A stretch of 64,000 nucleotides of DNA from Prevotella sp. UBA6994. GTDB taxonomy: Bacteria > Bacteroidota > Bacteroidia > Bacteroidales > Bacteroidaceae. Positions within the stretch are counted from its first letter, which is position 1. Each line of letters opens with the position of its first letter. Below are positions 25,959 through 35,208 of the stretch, piece by piece. The position numbers and the translations under genes are program-made. Under the pieces are notes generated by a model, which saw only the letters and a list, made by a program, of their open reading frames with translations, did no database searches and was not told where the DNA came from. The DNA lies in contig DJXW01000016.1 in NCBI GenBank assembly GCA_002449845.1, forward strand, positions 412,120 through 476,119. The letters are read 5' to 3'.

Positions 25959-26813
25959 ATGAAACTACGTCTCACAAAGCCCCTGATAGTCTTCGATTTA
26001 GAGACTACGGGGCTTGATTTGGTTAATGATAGGATTATCCAAATATCATATATCAAGGTATTCGTTGACGGTAAGGAGGAGAGGAAAAACATCTTCATCA
26101 ATCCAGGAAAACCCATTCCTCCCGAAGTAACGACCCTGACGGGCATATCCAACGAAGACATCGAACACGCTCCCACCTTCAAGGAACAGGCACCAATGCT
26201 GAACGAAACCTTCAAGGGATGCGACTTTGCGGGATTCAACTCCAACCATTTCGACATTCCCCTCTTGGCAGAGGAATTCTTGCGTGCTGGTATAGACTTC
26301 GACTTCTCTCACGCTCGCCTCATCGACGCACAAACCATCTTCCACAAGATGGAAAGGCGCAACCTGGCGGCAGCATATAAGTTTTATTGCGGAAGGAAGA
26401 TGGAAGAAGACTTCGAGGCTCACCGAGCCGACCAAGACACGGAGGCTACCTACCGAGTGCTACAAGGAGAGCTGGACATGTACAATCCAGAAACACAGGT
26501 GGAACCCGACAAGCACCTGCCCAACGACATGGACACACTGGCTGAATTTTCAAAGACCAACAACAACGTTGACTTTGCAGGGCGCATCGTCTGGAAAGAT
26601 GTTACCGATGAGAAGGGAAAGCCCGTGATGGACGAACAGGGGAAGCCCGTGCAACAAGAAGTATTCAACTTCGGCAAGTACAAGGGAAGAAGCGTGAGCG
26701 AGGTATTGCGCTTTGACCAAGGATATTTCAGTTGGATCATGAACGGTGATTTTACCAACAACACCAAGCAAGTGCTTACGCGCATTCGCTTGCGTGAATT
26801 TAACAAACGATAG
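25959..26813 (+). CDS. DEDDh 3'-5' exonuclease (DnaQ-like)
   Basis: 284 residues. Exo I 'IVFDLETTGLDLVNDRIIQI', Exo II 'FAGFNSNHFDIPLLAEE' and Exo III 'AHRADQDTEATYRVL' give the four acidic residues and the His. The C-terminal part (about 225-284) has 'FNFGKYKGRSVSEVL' and 'YFSWIMNGDFTNNTK', a small domain often found on exonucleases of this group. Being 27 bases after dnaN, it may serve as a proofreading or repair nuclease linked to the clamp; this is inferred from position. Confidence 0.9.
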   Translation: MKLRLTKPLIVFDLETTGLDLVNDRIIQISYIKVFVDGKEERKNIFINPGKPIPPEVTTLTGISNEDIEHAPTFKEQAPMLNETFKGCDFAGFNSNHFDIPLLAEEFLRAGIDFDFSHARLIDAQTIFHKMERRNLAAAYKFYCGRKMEEDFEAHRADQDTEATYRVLQGELDMYNPETQVEPDKHLPNDMDTLAEFSKTNNNVDFAGRIVWKDVTDEKGKPVMDEQGKPVQQEVFNFGKYKGRSVSEVLRFDQGYFSWIMNGDFTNNTKQVLTRIRLREFNKR

Positions 26814-26816
26814 CAG

Positions 26817-27725
26817 ATGATGATGAAGAGAATTGTATATTTACTGACTTTCATGGCTTTGCCCTTCATGGCAAACGCCCAGGAGCTACAGGCAAAGGTA
26901 ACCATCAACCACAACCAGATACAGGGTACCGAGGCGGGAGTGTTCGAGAATCTTCAGCAGACGCTCGAACAATTCATCAACGACCGCCAGTGGACAAATC
27001 TACAATTCCAGAAGAACGAGCGCATCGTGTGCAACTTCAACATCACCGTAACCAAGTACGACCCATCGTCCAACCTGTTTACATGTACGGCTCTCATACA
27101 AGCCAACCGACCCGTATATAATTCGGCATATACCACTACATTATATAATAATAAAGATGCCAACTTCAATTTCCATTTCGCCCAGTTTGACCAGCTCAAC
27201 TACAATGACGAGACGGTGGACAACCAACTGACGGCTCTCTTAGCCTACTATGCCTACCTGATTATCGGGCTCGACCTGGACTCGTTTGCGCCAATGGGAG
27301 GTGAAGACGTGCTTCAGCTCTGCATGAACCTTGCCAACAATGCCCAAAACCTGGACTATCCCGGATGGAAGGCTTTCGAGAACGACAGAAACCGCTTTGC
27401 CATCATCAACGACTACTTGGACGGAGCCATGCAACCCTTCCGCCAATTGCAGTACGACTATTACCGTACAGGACTTGACGAGATGGCGAACAACGTAGAG
27501 CGCGGACGTACCAACATCTCTACCGCATTGGAAAACAACTTGAAGAAATGCCACGAAGACAAGCCGCTGAGTATGCTCCCACAGATATGGACAGACTACA
27601 AACGCGACGAACTGGCAAGCATCTACCAAGGCAAAGGTACGCAAAAGGAAAAGGAGACCGTTTACGACATTCTCTTCTCTATCAATGCCAGCCAAAACAC
27701 GGCATGGGAAAAAATTAAGCAATAA
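26817..27725 (+). CDS. secreted DUF4835 family protein
   Basis: 302 residues; three ATG/Met codons at the start make the exact start uncertain by up to two residues. A signal peptide ending 'FMALPFMANAQ' is visible. The rest ('LQAKVTINHNQIQGTEAGVF', 'GLDLDSFAPMGGEDVL', 'LDYPGWKAFENDRNRFAIIN') matches the Bacteroidetes DUF4835 family, of unknown function and probably periplasmic. It starts 3 bases after the exonuclease stop and overlaps recN by 1 base. Confidence 0.85.
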   Translation: MMMKRIVYLLTFMALPFMANAQELQAKVTINHNQIQGTEAGVFENLQQTLEQFINDRQWTNLQFQKNERIVCNFNITVTKYDPSSNLFTCTALIQANRPVYNSAYTTTLYNNKDANFNFHFAQFDQLNYNDETVDNQLTALLAYYAYLIIGLDLDSFAPMGGEDVLQLCMNLANNAQNLDYPGWKAFENDRNRFAIINDYLDGAMQPFRQLQYDYYRTGLDEMANNVERGRTNISTALENNLKKCHEDKPLSMLPQIWTDYKRDELASIYQGKGTQKEKETVYDILFSINASQNTAWEKIKQ

Positions 27726-29395
27726 TGTTAAGACAACTCCATATCAGGAACTACGCACTCATCGAAGAACTGGATATCCCCTTTCACCCGGGATTCTCGG
27801 TCATTACCGGTGAAACGGGCGCAGGAAAGAGTATCATCCTCGGAGCCATAGGATTGCTCCTGGGGCAACGTGCCAACCACTCACCATCCCTGTCAACGGG
27901 AAAGAAGTGTACCGTAGAGGCACATTTCGACATCAGCAATTATGACCTGCATTCTTTCTTCGAGGACAACGACATCGACTACGATCCCGAAGACACCATC
28001 TTGCGTAGGGAAATCAGCAGTACGGGCAAAAGCAGGATGTTTATCAACGATACACCCGTGACTCTCTCCGTGATTCGCGAATTGGGCGAACAACTCATAG
28101 ACATTCATAGCCAGCATCAGAACCTACTGCTCAACAAAGAGGATTTCCAACTGAACGTCATCGACATCCTCGCCTCCAACCAAGCTGCACTATCCGACTA
28201 CAAGCAAACATTCGTTGCCTATAGCCAAGCCAACAAGCATCTGGATGAGCTCATGGAGGAAATAGAGCGAAACAAGGAAAACGAAGACTTCCTCAGATTT
28301 CAATTCAATGAACTGGAAGAGGCGAAACTAACGGATGGGGAACAAGAGGAGCTGGAACAGATGAGCGAGACCATGAGCCACGCCGAGGAAATCAAAGGGG
28401 CGCTCTATGACATCAGCAACACCCTCAATGGTGAGAAGAATGGTATCGTCAACCAATTAAAGACATCTGCGCAACAACTACGACACATCGAAAGGGTGTT
28501 TCCCGTAGCAGAGGAGTTAGCCTCACGATTGGAAAGTGCCCATATCGAACTGAAAGACGTGGCGCAGGAGATAGAAAGCAAATTGGAGGATATCGACTTC
28601 AATCCCCAGCAATTAGAGATGCTTAACGAAAGGCTCGACAAGATCTATTCGTTGCAACAGCGTTTCCACGTAAGCACCATTGCAGAACTGCTACAGATAC
28701 ACCAAGACATCAAGGAGCAACTGTCGCACCTGAACAATAGCGAGGAAGAACTGGACGACTTGCGCCAACAGGTGAAAGACCTCATGGCACAATGCACCAA
28801 GAAAGCCCAGATGCTGACAGACATCCGTACACAAGCAGCCAAAAAGGTGGAAACGGAACTGAAGCAACGCTTGGTTCCACTTGGAATCCAGAACGTCAGG
28901 TTCCAGATACAATTCTCCTCCAAGCCACTATCCTCAGACGGAGCTGACAAGGTGGCATTCCTCTTCAGTGCCAACAAAAGCGGAGAGATGCAACCCATCA
29001 GTCAGATTGCTTCTGGCGGTGAGATTGCCCGTGTGATGCTGTCGCTCAAGGCAATGATCAGCGGAGCCGTCAAACTACCCACCATCATCTTCGACGAGAT
29101 TGACACGGGTGTGAGTGGCAGAGTGGCTGAGCAGATGGCGCAGATCATGCACGAGATGGGCGAAAACAAACGCCAGGTAATCAGCATCACTCACCTACCC
29201 CAGATAGCGGCAATGGGCATCAACCATTACAAGGTGCTCAAGGAAGACACCTCTACAGCCACCGTCAGCAAGATGTCGCTATTGTCATACGATGAACGTG
29301 TGGCAGAGATTGCCCAGATGCTCAGTGGCAGCGACATTTCGCAAGCGGCAATGGATAACGCCAAGGCTTTACTCAAGACAAATAAATCATTATAA
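27725..29395 (+). CDS. recN: DNA repair protein RecN
   Basis: 556 residues, usual length. An SMC-like ATPase: Walker A 'GETGAGKSIILGAIGLLLGQ', 'LIDIHSQHQNLLL', long coiled-coil segments (about 150-370), then 'IASGGEIARVMLSLKAMI', Walker B 'TIIFDEIDTGVSGRVAEQM' and 'ISITHLPQIAAMG'. It acts in double-strand break repair. It overlaps the DUF4835 stop (TAATG), so the two are coupled. Confidence 0.96.
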   Translation: MLRQLHIRNYALIEELDIPFHPGFSVITGETGAGKSIILGAIGLLLGQRANHSPSLSTGKKCTVEAHFDISNYDLHSFFEDNDIDYDPEDTILRREISSTGKSRMFINDTPVTLSVIRELGEQLIDIHSQHQNLLLNKEDFQLNVIDILASNQAALSDYKQTFVAYSQANKHLDELMEEIERNKENEDFLRFQFNELEEAKLTDGEQEELEQMSETMSHAEEIKGALYDISNTLNGEKNGIVNQLKTSAQQLRHIERVFPVAEELASRLESAHIELKDVAQEIESKLEDIDFNPQQLEMLNERLDKIYSLQQRFHVSTIAELLQIHQDIKEQLSHLNNSEEELDDLRQQVKDLMAQCTKKAQMLTDIRTQAAKKVETELKQRLVPLGIQNVRFQIQFSSKPLSSDGADKVAFLFSANKSGEMQPISQIASGGEIARVMLSLKAMISGAVKLPTIIFDEIDTGVSGRVAEQMAQIMHEMGENKRQVISITHLPQIAAMGINHYKVLKEDTSTATVSKMSLLSYDERVAEIAQMLSGSDISQAAMDNAKALLKTNKSL

Positions 29396-29410
29396 TCATC
29401 AAAACCAATT

Positions 29411-31090
29411 ATGAAGAATATATCCCGATTATTCATCGCAATTATATGTTTGTTGTTCACCACTCATGCCATCAACACCTTGGCTCAGCCATCGTCGGTG
29501 ATACAAGTGGGGCAATCCATCTTCTCACTCACCACGTTTAAGGCAGACGGTACCATCATCGCCTCTACCCACGGTTTCTTCATTGGCAACAATGGTGAGG
29601 CAATCAGTCTATGGACACCCTTCATCGGAGCAGCCAGTGCCGTGGTGGTAGATGCCAATGGCAAGAAGATGGACGTTGACGTACTCGTAGGAGCCAACGA
29701 ACTGTATGATGTCTGCAAGTTCCGCGTGAAAGAGAAATCACATTCGGTGAAGTTTGCCAAGAATCCCGCCAAATCCGGCAATAAGGTTTGGGTGGTGGGC
29801 TATTCCGTCAAGAAGCCCAAATGCAAGGACTTCTCTGTTGACAAGGTGGAGCAGTTCATGGAGAAATACAACTATTACATCTTCCAGGGCAAGGCTTTGG
29901 AAAACACAGAGGGTTGCCCATTTGTCAACTCCAACGGCGAGGTGATCGGCATCATGCAACCGTCTAAGTCTGGCTCTGAGATTCACGCCACCGATGCGTC
30001 ATTTGTCAACACGTTCACCGTGAACGCCCTAACCATCAACGAGCGCGTATTGCAGCAATCGGGTATTCGCGTAGCCCTTCCTGAGAAAGAAGACGACGCA
30101 TTGCTGACGTTGATGATGGCTGGCAACAAGAACGACTCTCTCACCTACGAACGATACATCGACGATTTCATCGCAGCCTTCCCCCATTCAGCAGAGGGCT
30201 ATTTCTCTCGTGCCAAGAACTTAGTGAACAACAACGACTTTGAAACCGCCGACAACCTCATGTTAACGGCTATCGACAAGGCAACGAAGAAAGACGAGGC
30301 ACACTCTGATTATGCCACCTTGATTTACCTGAAAGAAATCTACAAGGCGAATATGCCCTACGAGAAATGGTCTTTGCAAAAGGCTTTGGACGAGGCTGAC
30401 AAGGCTTACTCCATCAATCCATTAGCGGCTTACCAACACCAGAAAGCGCAAATCATCTACTCGATGGGCGATTACCAAAAAGCGTACGACTCATTCATGC
30501 AACTCACCCAGTCAGATATGCGCAACGGAGAGCTGTTCTATGAGGCGGCACAATGCAAGACCCTGCTCAAAGCCGAGAAAAGCGAAATCATCCAATTGCT
30601 CGATAGTGCCATCAGCGTAGCACAAAGCACGGGCAGGAACAATGCTGCTCCTTATTACCTGGCACGAGGAAGACAATTTGACGAGATGGGAGAATACCGG
30701 AAAGCGGTGATGGATTACAACCAATACGACACGCTGATGTTCGGTCGTGCCAGCCACGATTTCTATTACATCAAGTACAAGTGCGAGTCGAAAATCAGGC
30801 AATACCAACAAGCGCTCAACGACATCGCTCACGCCATCGTCATCAACCGTCGTGAACCGCTCTACTATGCAGAAATGGCATCTTTGCAACTGAAAGTCAA
30901 CCAATTGGAAGAAGCCATCACCACGTGCGATATGTGTATTCAAGTGGATTCCACCTATGCCGACCCGTATATCATCAAGGGCATTGCCTTGGGAGAACTC
31001 AAACGAAAGGATGAAGCAAAAGAGGTATTCCTCAAAGCCAAGGAATTAGGCGACGAACGTGCCGACGGATTGTTGGAGAAATACAAGTAA
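29411..31090 (+). CDS. trypsin-like pseudo-protease with TPR repeats, secreted
   Basis: 559 residues with a signal peptide ('LFIAIICLLFTTHAINTLAQ'). Residues about 30-215 have the trypsin/HtrA fold pattern ('GFFIGNNGEAISLW', 'KVWVVGYSVKKPK'). The place of the nucleophile, normally GNSGGP, reads 'ENTEGCPFVNSNGEVIGI', so Ser is absent and proteolysis is unlikely. TPR repeats fill about 240-559 ('EGYFSRAKNLVNNNDFETA', 'QHQKAQIIYSMGDYQKAYDS', 'YIIKGIALGELKRKDEAKEV'). Probably a periplasmic or surface scaffold. It has a 15-base gap after recN and ends in a strong terminator. Confidence 0.8.
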   Translation: MKNISRLFIAIICLLFTTHAINTLAQPSSVIQVGQSIFSLTTFKADGTIIASTHGFFIGNNGEAISLWTPFIGAASAVVVDANGKKMDVDVLVGANELYDVCKFRVKEKSHSVKFAKNPAKSGNKVWVVGYSVKKPKCKDFSVDKVEQFMEKYNYYIFQGKALENTEGCPFVNSNGEVIGIMQPSKSGSEIHATDASFVNTFTVNALTINERVLQQSGIRVALPEKEDDALLTLMMAGNKNDSLTYERYIDDFIAAFPHSAEGYFSRAKNLVNNNDFETADNLMLTAIDKATKKDEAHSDYATLIYLKEIYKANMPYEKWSLQKALDEADKAYSINPLAAYQHQKAQIIYSMGDYQKAYDSFMQLTQSDMRNGELFYEAAQCKTLLKAEKSEIIQLLDSAISVAQSTGRNNAAPYYLARGRQFDEMGEYRKAVMDYNQYDTLMFGRASHDFYYIKYKCESKIRQYQQALNDIAHAIVINRREPLYYAEMASLQLKVNQLEEAITTCDMCIQVDSTYADPYIIKGIALGELKRKDEAKEVFLKAKELGDERADGLLEKYK

Positions 31091-31118
31091 GTTTATCAAG
31101 TAAACATATAAAATATCA

Positions 31119-31150
31119 AACGGTCGTATTTCATAGATACGACCGTTTTT
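31119..31150 (+). terminator. strong rho-independent terminator
   Basis: AACGGTCGTAT (31119-31129), a 7-base loop, then ATACGACCGTT (31137-31147) and T's. It closes the dnaN-recN-TPR gene run. Confidence 0.9.
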
Positions 31151-31287
31151 CATATAGATTGTCCTAATCATTTGCCAATAAATTCTTTTTAAAATATTCT
31201 GACAAAAAATATTTGCGTAAAATTTCAAATTAGGAGTTAAGGGAAACAAAATAATGGATTTTGAGAACAAAATTATATATTATTTCC

Positions 31288-31373
31288 CGTAACTATACGA
31301 GTTACGGTCATAACTATATATGTTACGGTCGTAATTCATATAGTTAGCGAGCTTACTTGATATGTTATTTCTG
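31288..31373. repeat. 21-bp palindromic repeat array (module B), copy 2
   Basis: Units begin at 31290, 31311, 31332 and 31353 (TAAC, TAAC, TAAT, TTAC), exactly 21 bases apart, of the same type as at 10.2 and 53.4 kb. I find no module A next to it. It lies in a 751-base gap between convergent genes. Confidence 0.8.
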
Positions 31374-31568
31374 CTCAAATCCGATGTTTTTACGCATAAT
31401 TATACCACATAGGAATGTATAAATATACGAGCAATTTTACAACAACCTAATTGTCAGCCCATTACAAAAATGGCACGAAAAGCACATTTTTTGTAGTGAC
31501 GGAGGAGTTGATGGAAAATATCGCAAAATAGACAACCGTTTTTAGCAGTTTTTATTGACAAAATGAGG

Positions 31569-31626
31569 GGGTGGTTTAGAGAAAAAGGGGTGAGGGGTGA
31601 GAGGTGAGAAATATGATTTGGAGAAT
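31569..31626 (+). repeat. GGTGAG-rich dispersed repeat (module C), copy 2
   Basis: Starts GTGGTTTAGAGAAAAAGGGG, continues with GGTGAGGGGTGAGAGGTGAG and ends ATATGATTTGGAG. The minus strand of 53678-53740 contains the same start and end words. Confidence 0.7.
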
Positions 31627-31627
31627 A

Positions 31628-31687
31628 AGATGCAAGAAGCAAGAAGCAAGAAGCAAGAAGCAAGATGCAAGAAGCAAGAAGCAAGAG
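31628..31687 (+). repeat. 7-bp tandem repeat (AGAAGCA)
   Basis: Eight or so consecutive AGAAGCA units with two changed copies (AGATGCA). The period of 7 keeps reading frames open by chance, which explains spurious long frames here. Confidence 0.85.
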
Positions 31688-31696
31688 AATAGTCTT

Positions 31697-31862
31697 CATG
31701 GTCAATCGTCAATCGTCAATGTTCAATGGTCAATGCTCAACGGTCAATGGTCAATGCTCAATGCTCAATGGTCAATGGTCAATGCTCAATGGTCAATGGT
31801 CAATGGTCAATGGTCAATCGTCAATGTTCAATAGTCAATGTTCAATGCTCAATGCTCAACCT
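31697..31862. repeat. TCAATGG/TCAATGC minisatellite, 7-bp based
   Basis: About 23 words of TCAATGG, TCAATGC, TCAATCG and TCAATGT in a row. The array runs into the 3' end of the YgjP-like gene, supplying its last codons and TGA stop. It is related to the array at 9423-9505. Confidence 0.85.
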
Positions 31863-32393
31863 TCTCGTTTCAGCTTTTGCCTCTTTCCATCTTGGAAAAT
31901 ACTTGTCCATGACAGCATAGAATTCCTTACCGTGATTGGGTACGATGAGATGAGCCAACTCATGCACCACCACATGTTCCACGCACCACTCAGGCAACAA
32001 CAAGAGATAAGCACTGAAACAAATGTCGTGTGTCTTTACGTCGCAACTACCCCAACGAGAAATGGTAGAACGATAATACACATGACGGGGCGATACGTTC
32101 ATGAGACGAGCATATTTCTCCACCATCGGCAGAATCAGTTTCTTCAATCGTTCCAATGCCTCATCACACTCCTCTCTCGTATTCAAAGGCAGTTGGCTAA
32201 AGAAATCGTACCGTTGTTTCTGTCGCTTGTAAGTATTTTCCCTCGCCTTTCCTATCCACTCCTTGTTTTCCTCAATGAATTTCTCAACCACCGAACGAGG
32301 TGTTCCGATGGGAGCAGACACGTGAACGTCACCATTTTTTACCACGCTCATGCGCAGAGCCTTTGTCTTCCGATAAGTAACTATGATTGCCAT
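31842..32393 (-). CDS. YgjP-like (DUF45) zinc metallopeptidase
   Basis: 183 residues. The Zn site is 'VVVHELAHLIVPNHGKEFY', with HExxH as HELAH and a third His in 'NHG'. 'RWGSCDVKTHDICFSAYLLL' upstream is a family signature. It is shorter than many YgjP proteins but has the full domain. The final residues 'LSIEH' are encoded by the TCAATGC minisatellite, so the original C-terminus may have been replaced. Substrate unknown. Confidence 0.88.
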   Translation of the reverse strand: MAIIVTYRKTKALRMSVVKNGDVHVSAPIGTPRSVVEKFIEENKEWIGKARENTYKRQKQRYDFFSQLPLNTREECDEALERLKKLILPMVEKYARLMNVSPRHVYYRSTISRWGSCDVKTHDICFSAYLLLLPEWCVEHVVVHELAHLIVPNHGKEFYAVMDKYFPRWKEAKAETRRLSIEH

Positions 32394-32412
32394 ACGATTA
32401 ATTTATACTCTG

Positions 32413-32443
32413 CAAAATTACAAAAAACAAACAATTGGGCAAA
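32413..32443 (-). promoter_or_regulatory. promoter of the YgjP-like gene
   Basis: Minus strand: TTTG (32443-32440), 19-base spacer, TAATTTTG (32420-32413), about 20 bases before the ATG. Confidence 0.75.
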
Positions 32444-32502
32444 TAAACACCATATAATTTGTTTTTTTTAGAGGATAAGGCAGTCGTTTCAGATATTTTT
32501 AG

Positions 32503-32510
32503 TAATTTTG
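32503..32510 (+). promoter_or_regulatory. -7 box (TAATTTTG) of the nuo operon
   Basis: Fits TAnnTTTG, 43 bases before the nuoA ATG. No clear TTTG -33 box is seen at the usual distance. Confidence 0.55.
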
Positions 32511-32552
32511 CATATTCATTTCAAAAAAATTATTTATAACGTTATAATTTTT

Positions 32553-32903
32553 ATGAACTACACTTTATTAATTACCGTTTTCTTGACGGCTGTTACCTTG
32601 GTGTTGGCTGCATACGTCATCGCCAAGCTAATCGGTCCGCGCTCGTACAATACGGTAAAAGGAGAACCCTATGAAAGTGGTATTCCTACCCGTGGTAGCT
32701 CGTGGCTACCCGTGTCGATAGGCTTTTACCTCTTTGCCATCCTTTTCCTGATGTTCGACATAGAGACCGTGTTCCTCTATCCCTGGGCAGTCGTCGTTAA
32801 GCAGTTTGGTCCGATGGCACTCGTCAGCATCGGTTTCTTCCTGTTAGTACTGGTATTTGGCCTTGCATACGCTTGGCGGAAAGGAGCACTGGAATGGAAG
32901 TAA
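32553..32903 (+). CDS. nuoA: complex I subunit A
   Basis: 116 residues from the ATG at 32553; a longer frame from 32508 would start inside the promoter region. Three membrane helices are visible, with the conserved loop 'KGEPYESGIPTRGSS' and 'FMLFDIETVFLYPWA'-type acidic segment ('LMFDIETVFLYPWAV'). The first gene of a ten-gene nuo operon. It overlaps nuoB. Confidence 0.93.
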   Translation: MNYTLLITVFLTAVTLVLAAYVIAKLIGPRSYNTVKGEPYESGIPTRGSSWLPVSIGFYLFAILFLMFDIETVFLYPWAVVVKQFGPMALVSIGFFLLVLVFGLAYAWRKGALEWK

Positions 32904-33613
32904 GAAAACCGCACATCAAGAGTATTCCTTATGACGAGTTTAAGGATAACGCCTCATTGGAGAAGCTTGTTGACGAACTTCATGAGGGAGGCGTAAACGT
33001 AGTGGTAGGTTCACTCGACCAAGTCATCAACTGGGGACGTTCCAATTCACTTTGGTCACTCACCTTTGCCACCTCATGCTGCGGCATCGAGTTTATGGCA
33101 GTGGGATGCGCCCGTTACGACTTTGCCCGTTTTGGTTTCGAGGTTACCCGTAACTCGCCTCGCCAAGCCGACTTAATCATGTGTGCCGGTACCATCACGC
33201 ATAAGATGGCTCCCGCCCTGAAACGTCTGTACGACGAGATGGCTGAGCCCAAGTACGTGATTGCCGTAGGCGGATGCGCCATCTCCGGCGGACCATTCAA
33301 GTCGAGCTATCATGTGGTGAAAGGCATTGAGGAGATTGTTCCCGTGGATGTTTTCATCCCTGGTTGCCCTCCCCGTCCTGAAGCTATCATGTACGGCATG
33401 ATGCAGTTGCAACGCAAGGTGAAGATCGAGAAATTCTTCGGTGGCGTGAACCACAAGCAGACGAAGGAAGAGCGCGAGCTTGGCGTTTCCAACGAGGAAC
33501 TGATCTATGGCAAGAAGCCTATGGTCATCAACCAAGTGCCAGAAGACTTCGTAAAAGAATTAAAATCAGAAAAGACGGTAGCACTGGCTAAAAAAGAGGA
33601 GGCAGCAAAATGA
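32894..33613 (+). CDS. nuoB: complex I subunit B (N2 cluster)
   Basis: 239 residues from ATG 32894, with GGAGC ahead of it and overlapping the end of nuoA. The four Cys of the N2 4Fe-4S cluster lie in 'TSCCGIEFMAVGCARYDFAR', 'GGCAISGG' and 'PGCPPRPEAIMYGM'. The C-terminal tail (about 185-239, Lys/Glu-rich) is longer than in many species. It overlaps the next gene by 4 bases. Confidence 0.95.
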   Translation: MEVRKPHIKSIPYDEFKDNASLEKLVDELHEGGVNVVVGSLDQVINWGRSNSLWSLTFATSCCGIEFMAVGCARYDFARFGFEVTRNSPRQADLIMCAGTITHKMAPALKRLYDEMAEPKYVIAVGGCAISGGPFKSSYHVVKGIEEIVPVDVFIPGCPPRPEAIMYGMMQLQRKVKIEKFFGGVNHKQTKEERELGVSNEELIYGKKPMVINQVPEDFVKELKSEKTVALAKKEEAAK

Positions 33614-35172
33614 AACTGAACAATCTCGTATTTGATTTCGATAAGTTTGCCTCCGAGATGGCGAACTTGAAGGAGAAGAAACACTTCGACTATTTGGTGA
33701 CACTGGTTGGCGAAGACTTTGGAGAGGAAGGCTTGGGATGTATCTACATCTTGGAAAACACCGAAACCAACGAGCGTACATCCGTGAAGATGATTGCCAA
33801 GCAAATAGGTGACAACTACGTTATTCCATCAGTCATCAACTTATGGAAGGTTGCAGACCTACTTGAACGAGAGGTGTATGATTTCTTGGGTATCAAGTTC
33901 TTAGGACATCCAGACATGCGACGTCTGTACTTACGTAACGATTTCAAGGGATACCCATTGCGTAAAAACTTCAAGGCTGATGGCAATTATACCCTTGAAG
34001 ATGACGTGGAACCCAACTATGGTTATGAATACTCTATCGACCAGAACGGCGAATTGGTAGAAAAGAAAAATACACTCTTCGACGAAGACGAGTATGTAAT
34101 CAACATTGGTCCTCAGCATCCAGCTACCCACGGTGTGCTTCGTTTGCAAACCGTACTTGACGGTGAGACCGTGAAACGCATCTATCCCCACTTAGGATAT
34201 ATCCACCGTGGTATTGAGAAGATGTGTGAATCGATGACCTATCCCCAAACATTGGCATTGACAGACCGTCTGAACTACCTTGCTGCCATGATGCACCGCC
34301 ATGCTTTGGTAGGCGTGATAGAGGAAGCGATGGACATAGAGCTGACAGACCGCATCAAGACCATTCGCACCATCATGGACGAGTTGCAACGTATAGACTC
34401 TCACCTATTGTTCTTAGGCTGTTGTGCTCAAGACCTTGGTGCATTGACCGCATTCCTCTATTGTATGCGCGACCGCGAACACGTGCTCAACGTGATGGAA
34501 GAGACAACGGGTGGACGACTCATACAAAACTACTATCGCATAGGTGGATTACAAGATGACATCGACCCCAACTTCGTGAAAAACGTGAAGGATTTGTGTA
34601 AATACTTGCGCCCCATGATACAAGAATACATGGACGTATTTGGCGACAACGTGATTACGCACAACCGATTGGAAAAGGTGGGACCGATGAGTCTGGAAGA
34701 TTGCATCAACTACGCCGTTACCGGTCCAGCCGGACGTGCTTCTGGATGGAAGAACGACGTGCGCAAGAACCACCCATACGACATGTACGACAAGGTGGAA
34801 TGGAAACAAATCACCTTGACAGGATGCGACTCTATGGACCGTTACTTGGTACATATCCAAGAGCTCTATCAGAGCCTCGACATCATCGAGCAATTGATTG
34901 ACAACATCCCAGAAGGCGACTTCTACGTGAAGCAGAAAGCCATCATCAAGGTGCCAGAGGGACAATGGTACTTCTCGGTGGAAGGCTCTGCCGGCGAATT
35001 TGGCGTTTACCTCGACTCTCGCGGAGACAAGAGTCCTTACCGCGTGAAATTACGTCCAATGGGCTTGAGCCTTGTAGGAGCACTCGACGCGATGCTACGT
35101 GGACAGAAGATTGCCGACCTCGTGACCACGGGAGCCGCCATAGACATCGTGATTCCCGACATCGATCGCTAA
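33610..35172 (+). CDS. nuoCD: complex I subunits C and D, fused
   Basis: 520 residues. The N-terminal part (about 1-130) is NuoC-like ('ERTSVKMIAKQIGDNYVIPS', 'WLYEREVYD'-like 'LLEREVYDFLGIKF'). The rest is NuoD, the 49-kDa subunit: 'NIGPQHPATHGVLRLQTVLD', 'YIHRGIEKMCESMTYPQTL' and the C-terminal 'VTTGAAIDIVIPDIDR'. The fused form occurs in Bacteroidetes and Enterobacteria. It forms the quinone-site arm with NuoB. Confidence 0.95.
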   Translation: MKLNNLVFDFDKFASEMANLKEKKHFDYLVTLVGEDFGEEGLGCIYILENTETNERTSVKMIAKQIGDNYVIPSVINLWKVADLLEREVYDFLGIKFLGHPDMRRLYLRNDFKGYPLRKNFKADGNYTLEDDVEPNYGYEYSIDQNGELVEKKNTLFDEDEYVINIGPQHPATHGVLRLQTVLDGETVKRIYPHLGYIHRGIEKMCESMTYPQTLALTDRLNYLAAMMHRHALVGVIEEAMDIELTDRIKTIRTIMDELQRIDSHLLFLGCCAQDLGALTAFLYCMRDREHVLNVMEETTGGRLIQNYYRIGGLQDDIDPNFVKNVKDLCKYLRPMIQEYMDVFGDNVITHNRLEKVGPMSLEDCINYAVTGPAGRASGWKNDVRKNHPYDMYDKVEWKQITLTGCDSMDRYLVHIQELYQSLDIIEQLIDNIPEGDFYVKQKAIIKVPEGQWYFSVEGSAGEFGVYLDSRGDKSPYRVKLRPMGLSLVGALDAMLRGQKIADLVTTGAAIDIVIPDIDR

Positions 35173-35208
35173 TCGGAATAAATAACTATCAATGAAAAAT
35201 TAAAAACT

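Noticed and set aside
31604..32471. Long open frames with heptapeptide repeats (MVNGQWS-like) on the plus strand
   Set aside because: They come from 7-bp and 21-bp DNA repeats that keep frames open, and they run antisense through the YgjP-like gene.
32508..32552. Longer NuoA N-terminus
   Set aside because: It would start in the -7 region, and the extra residues do not fit the family.
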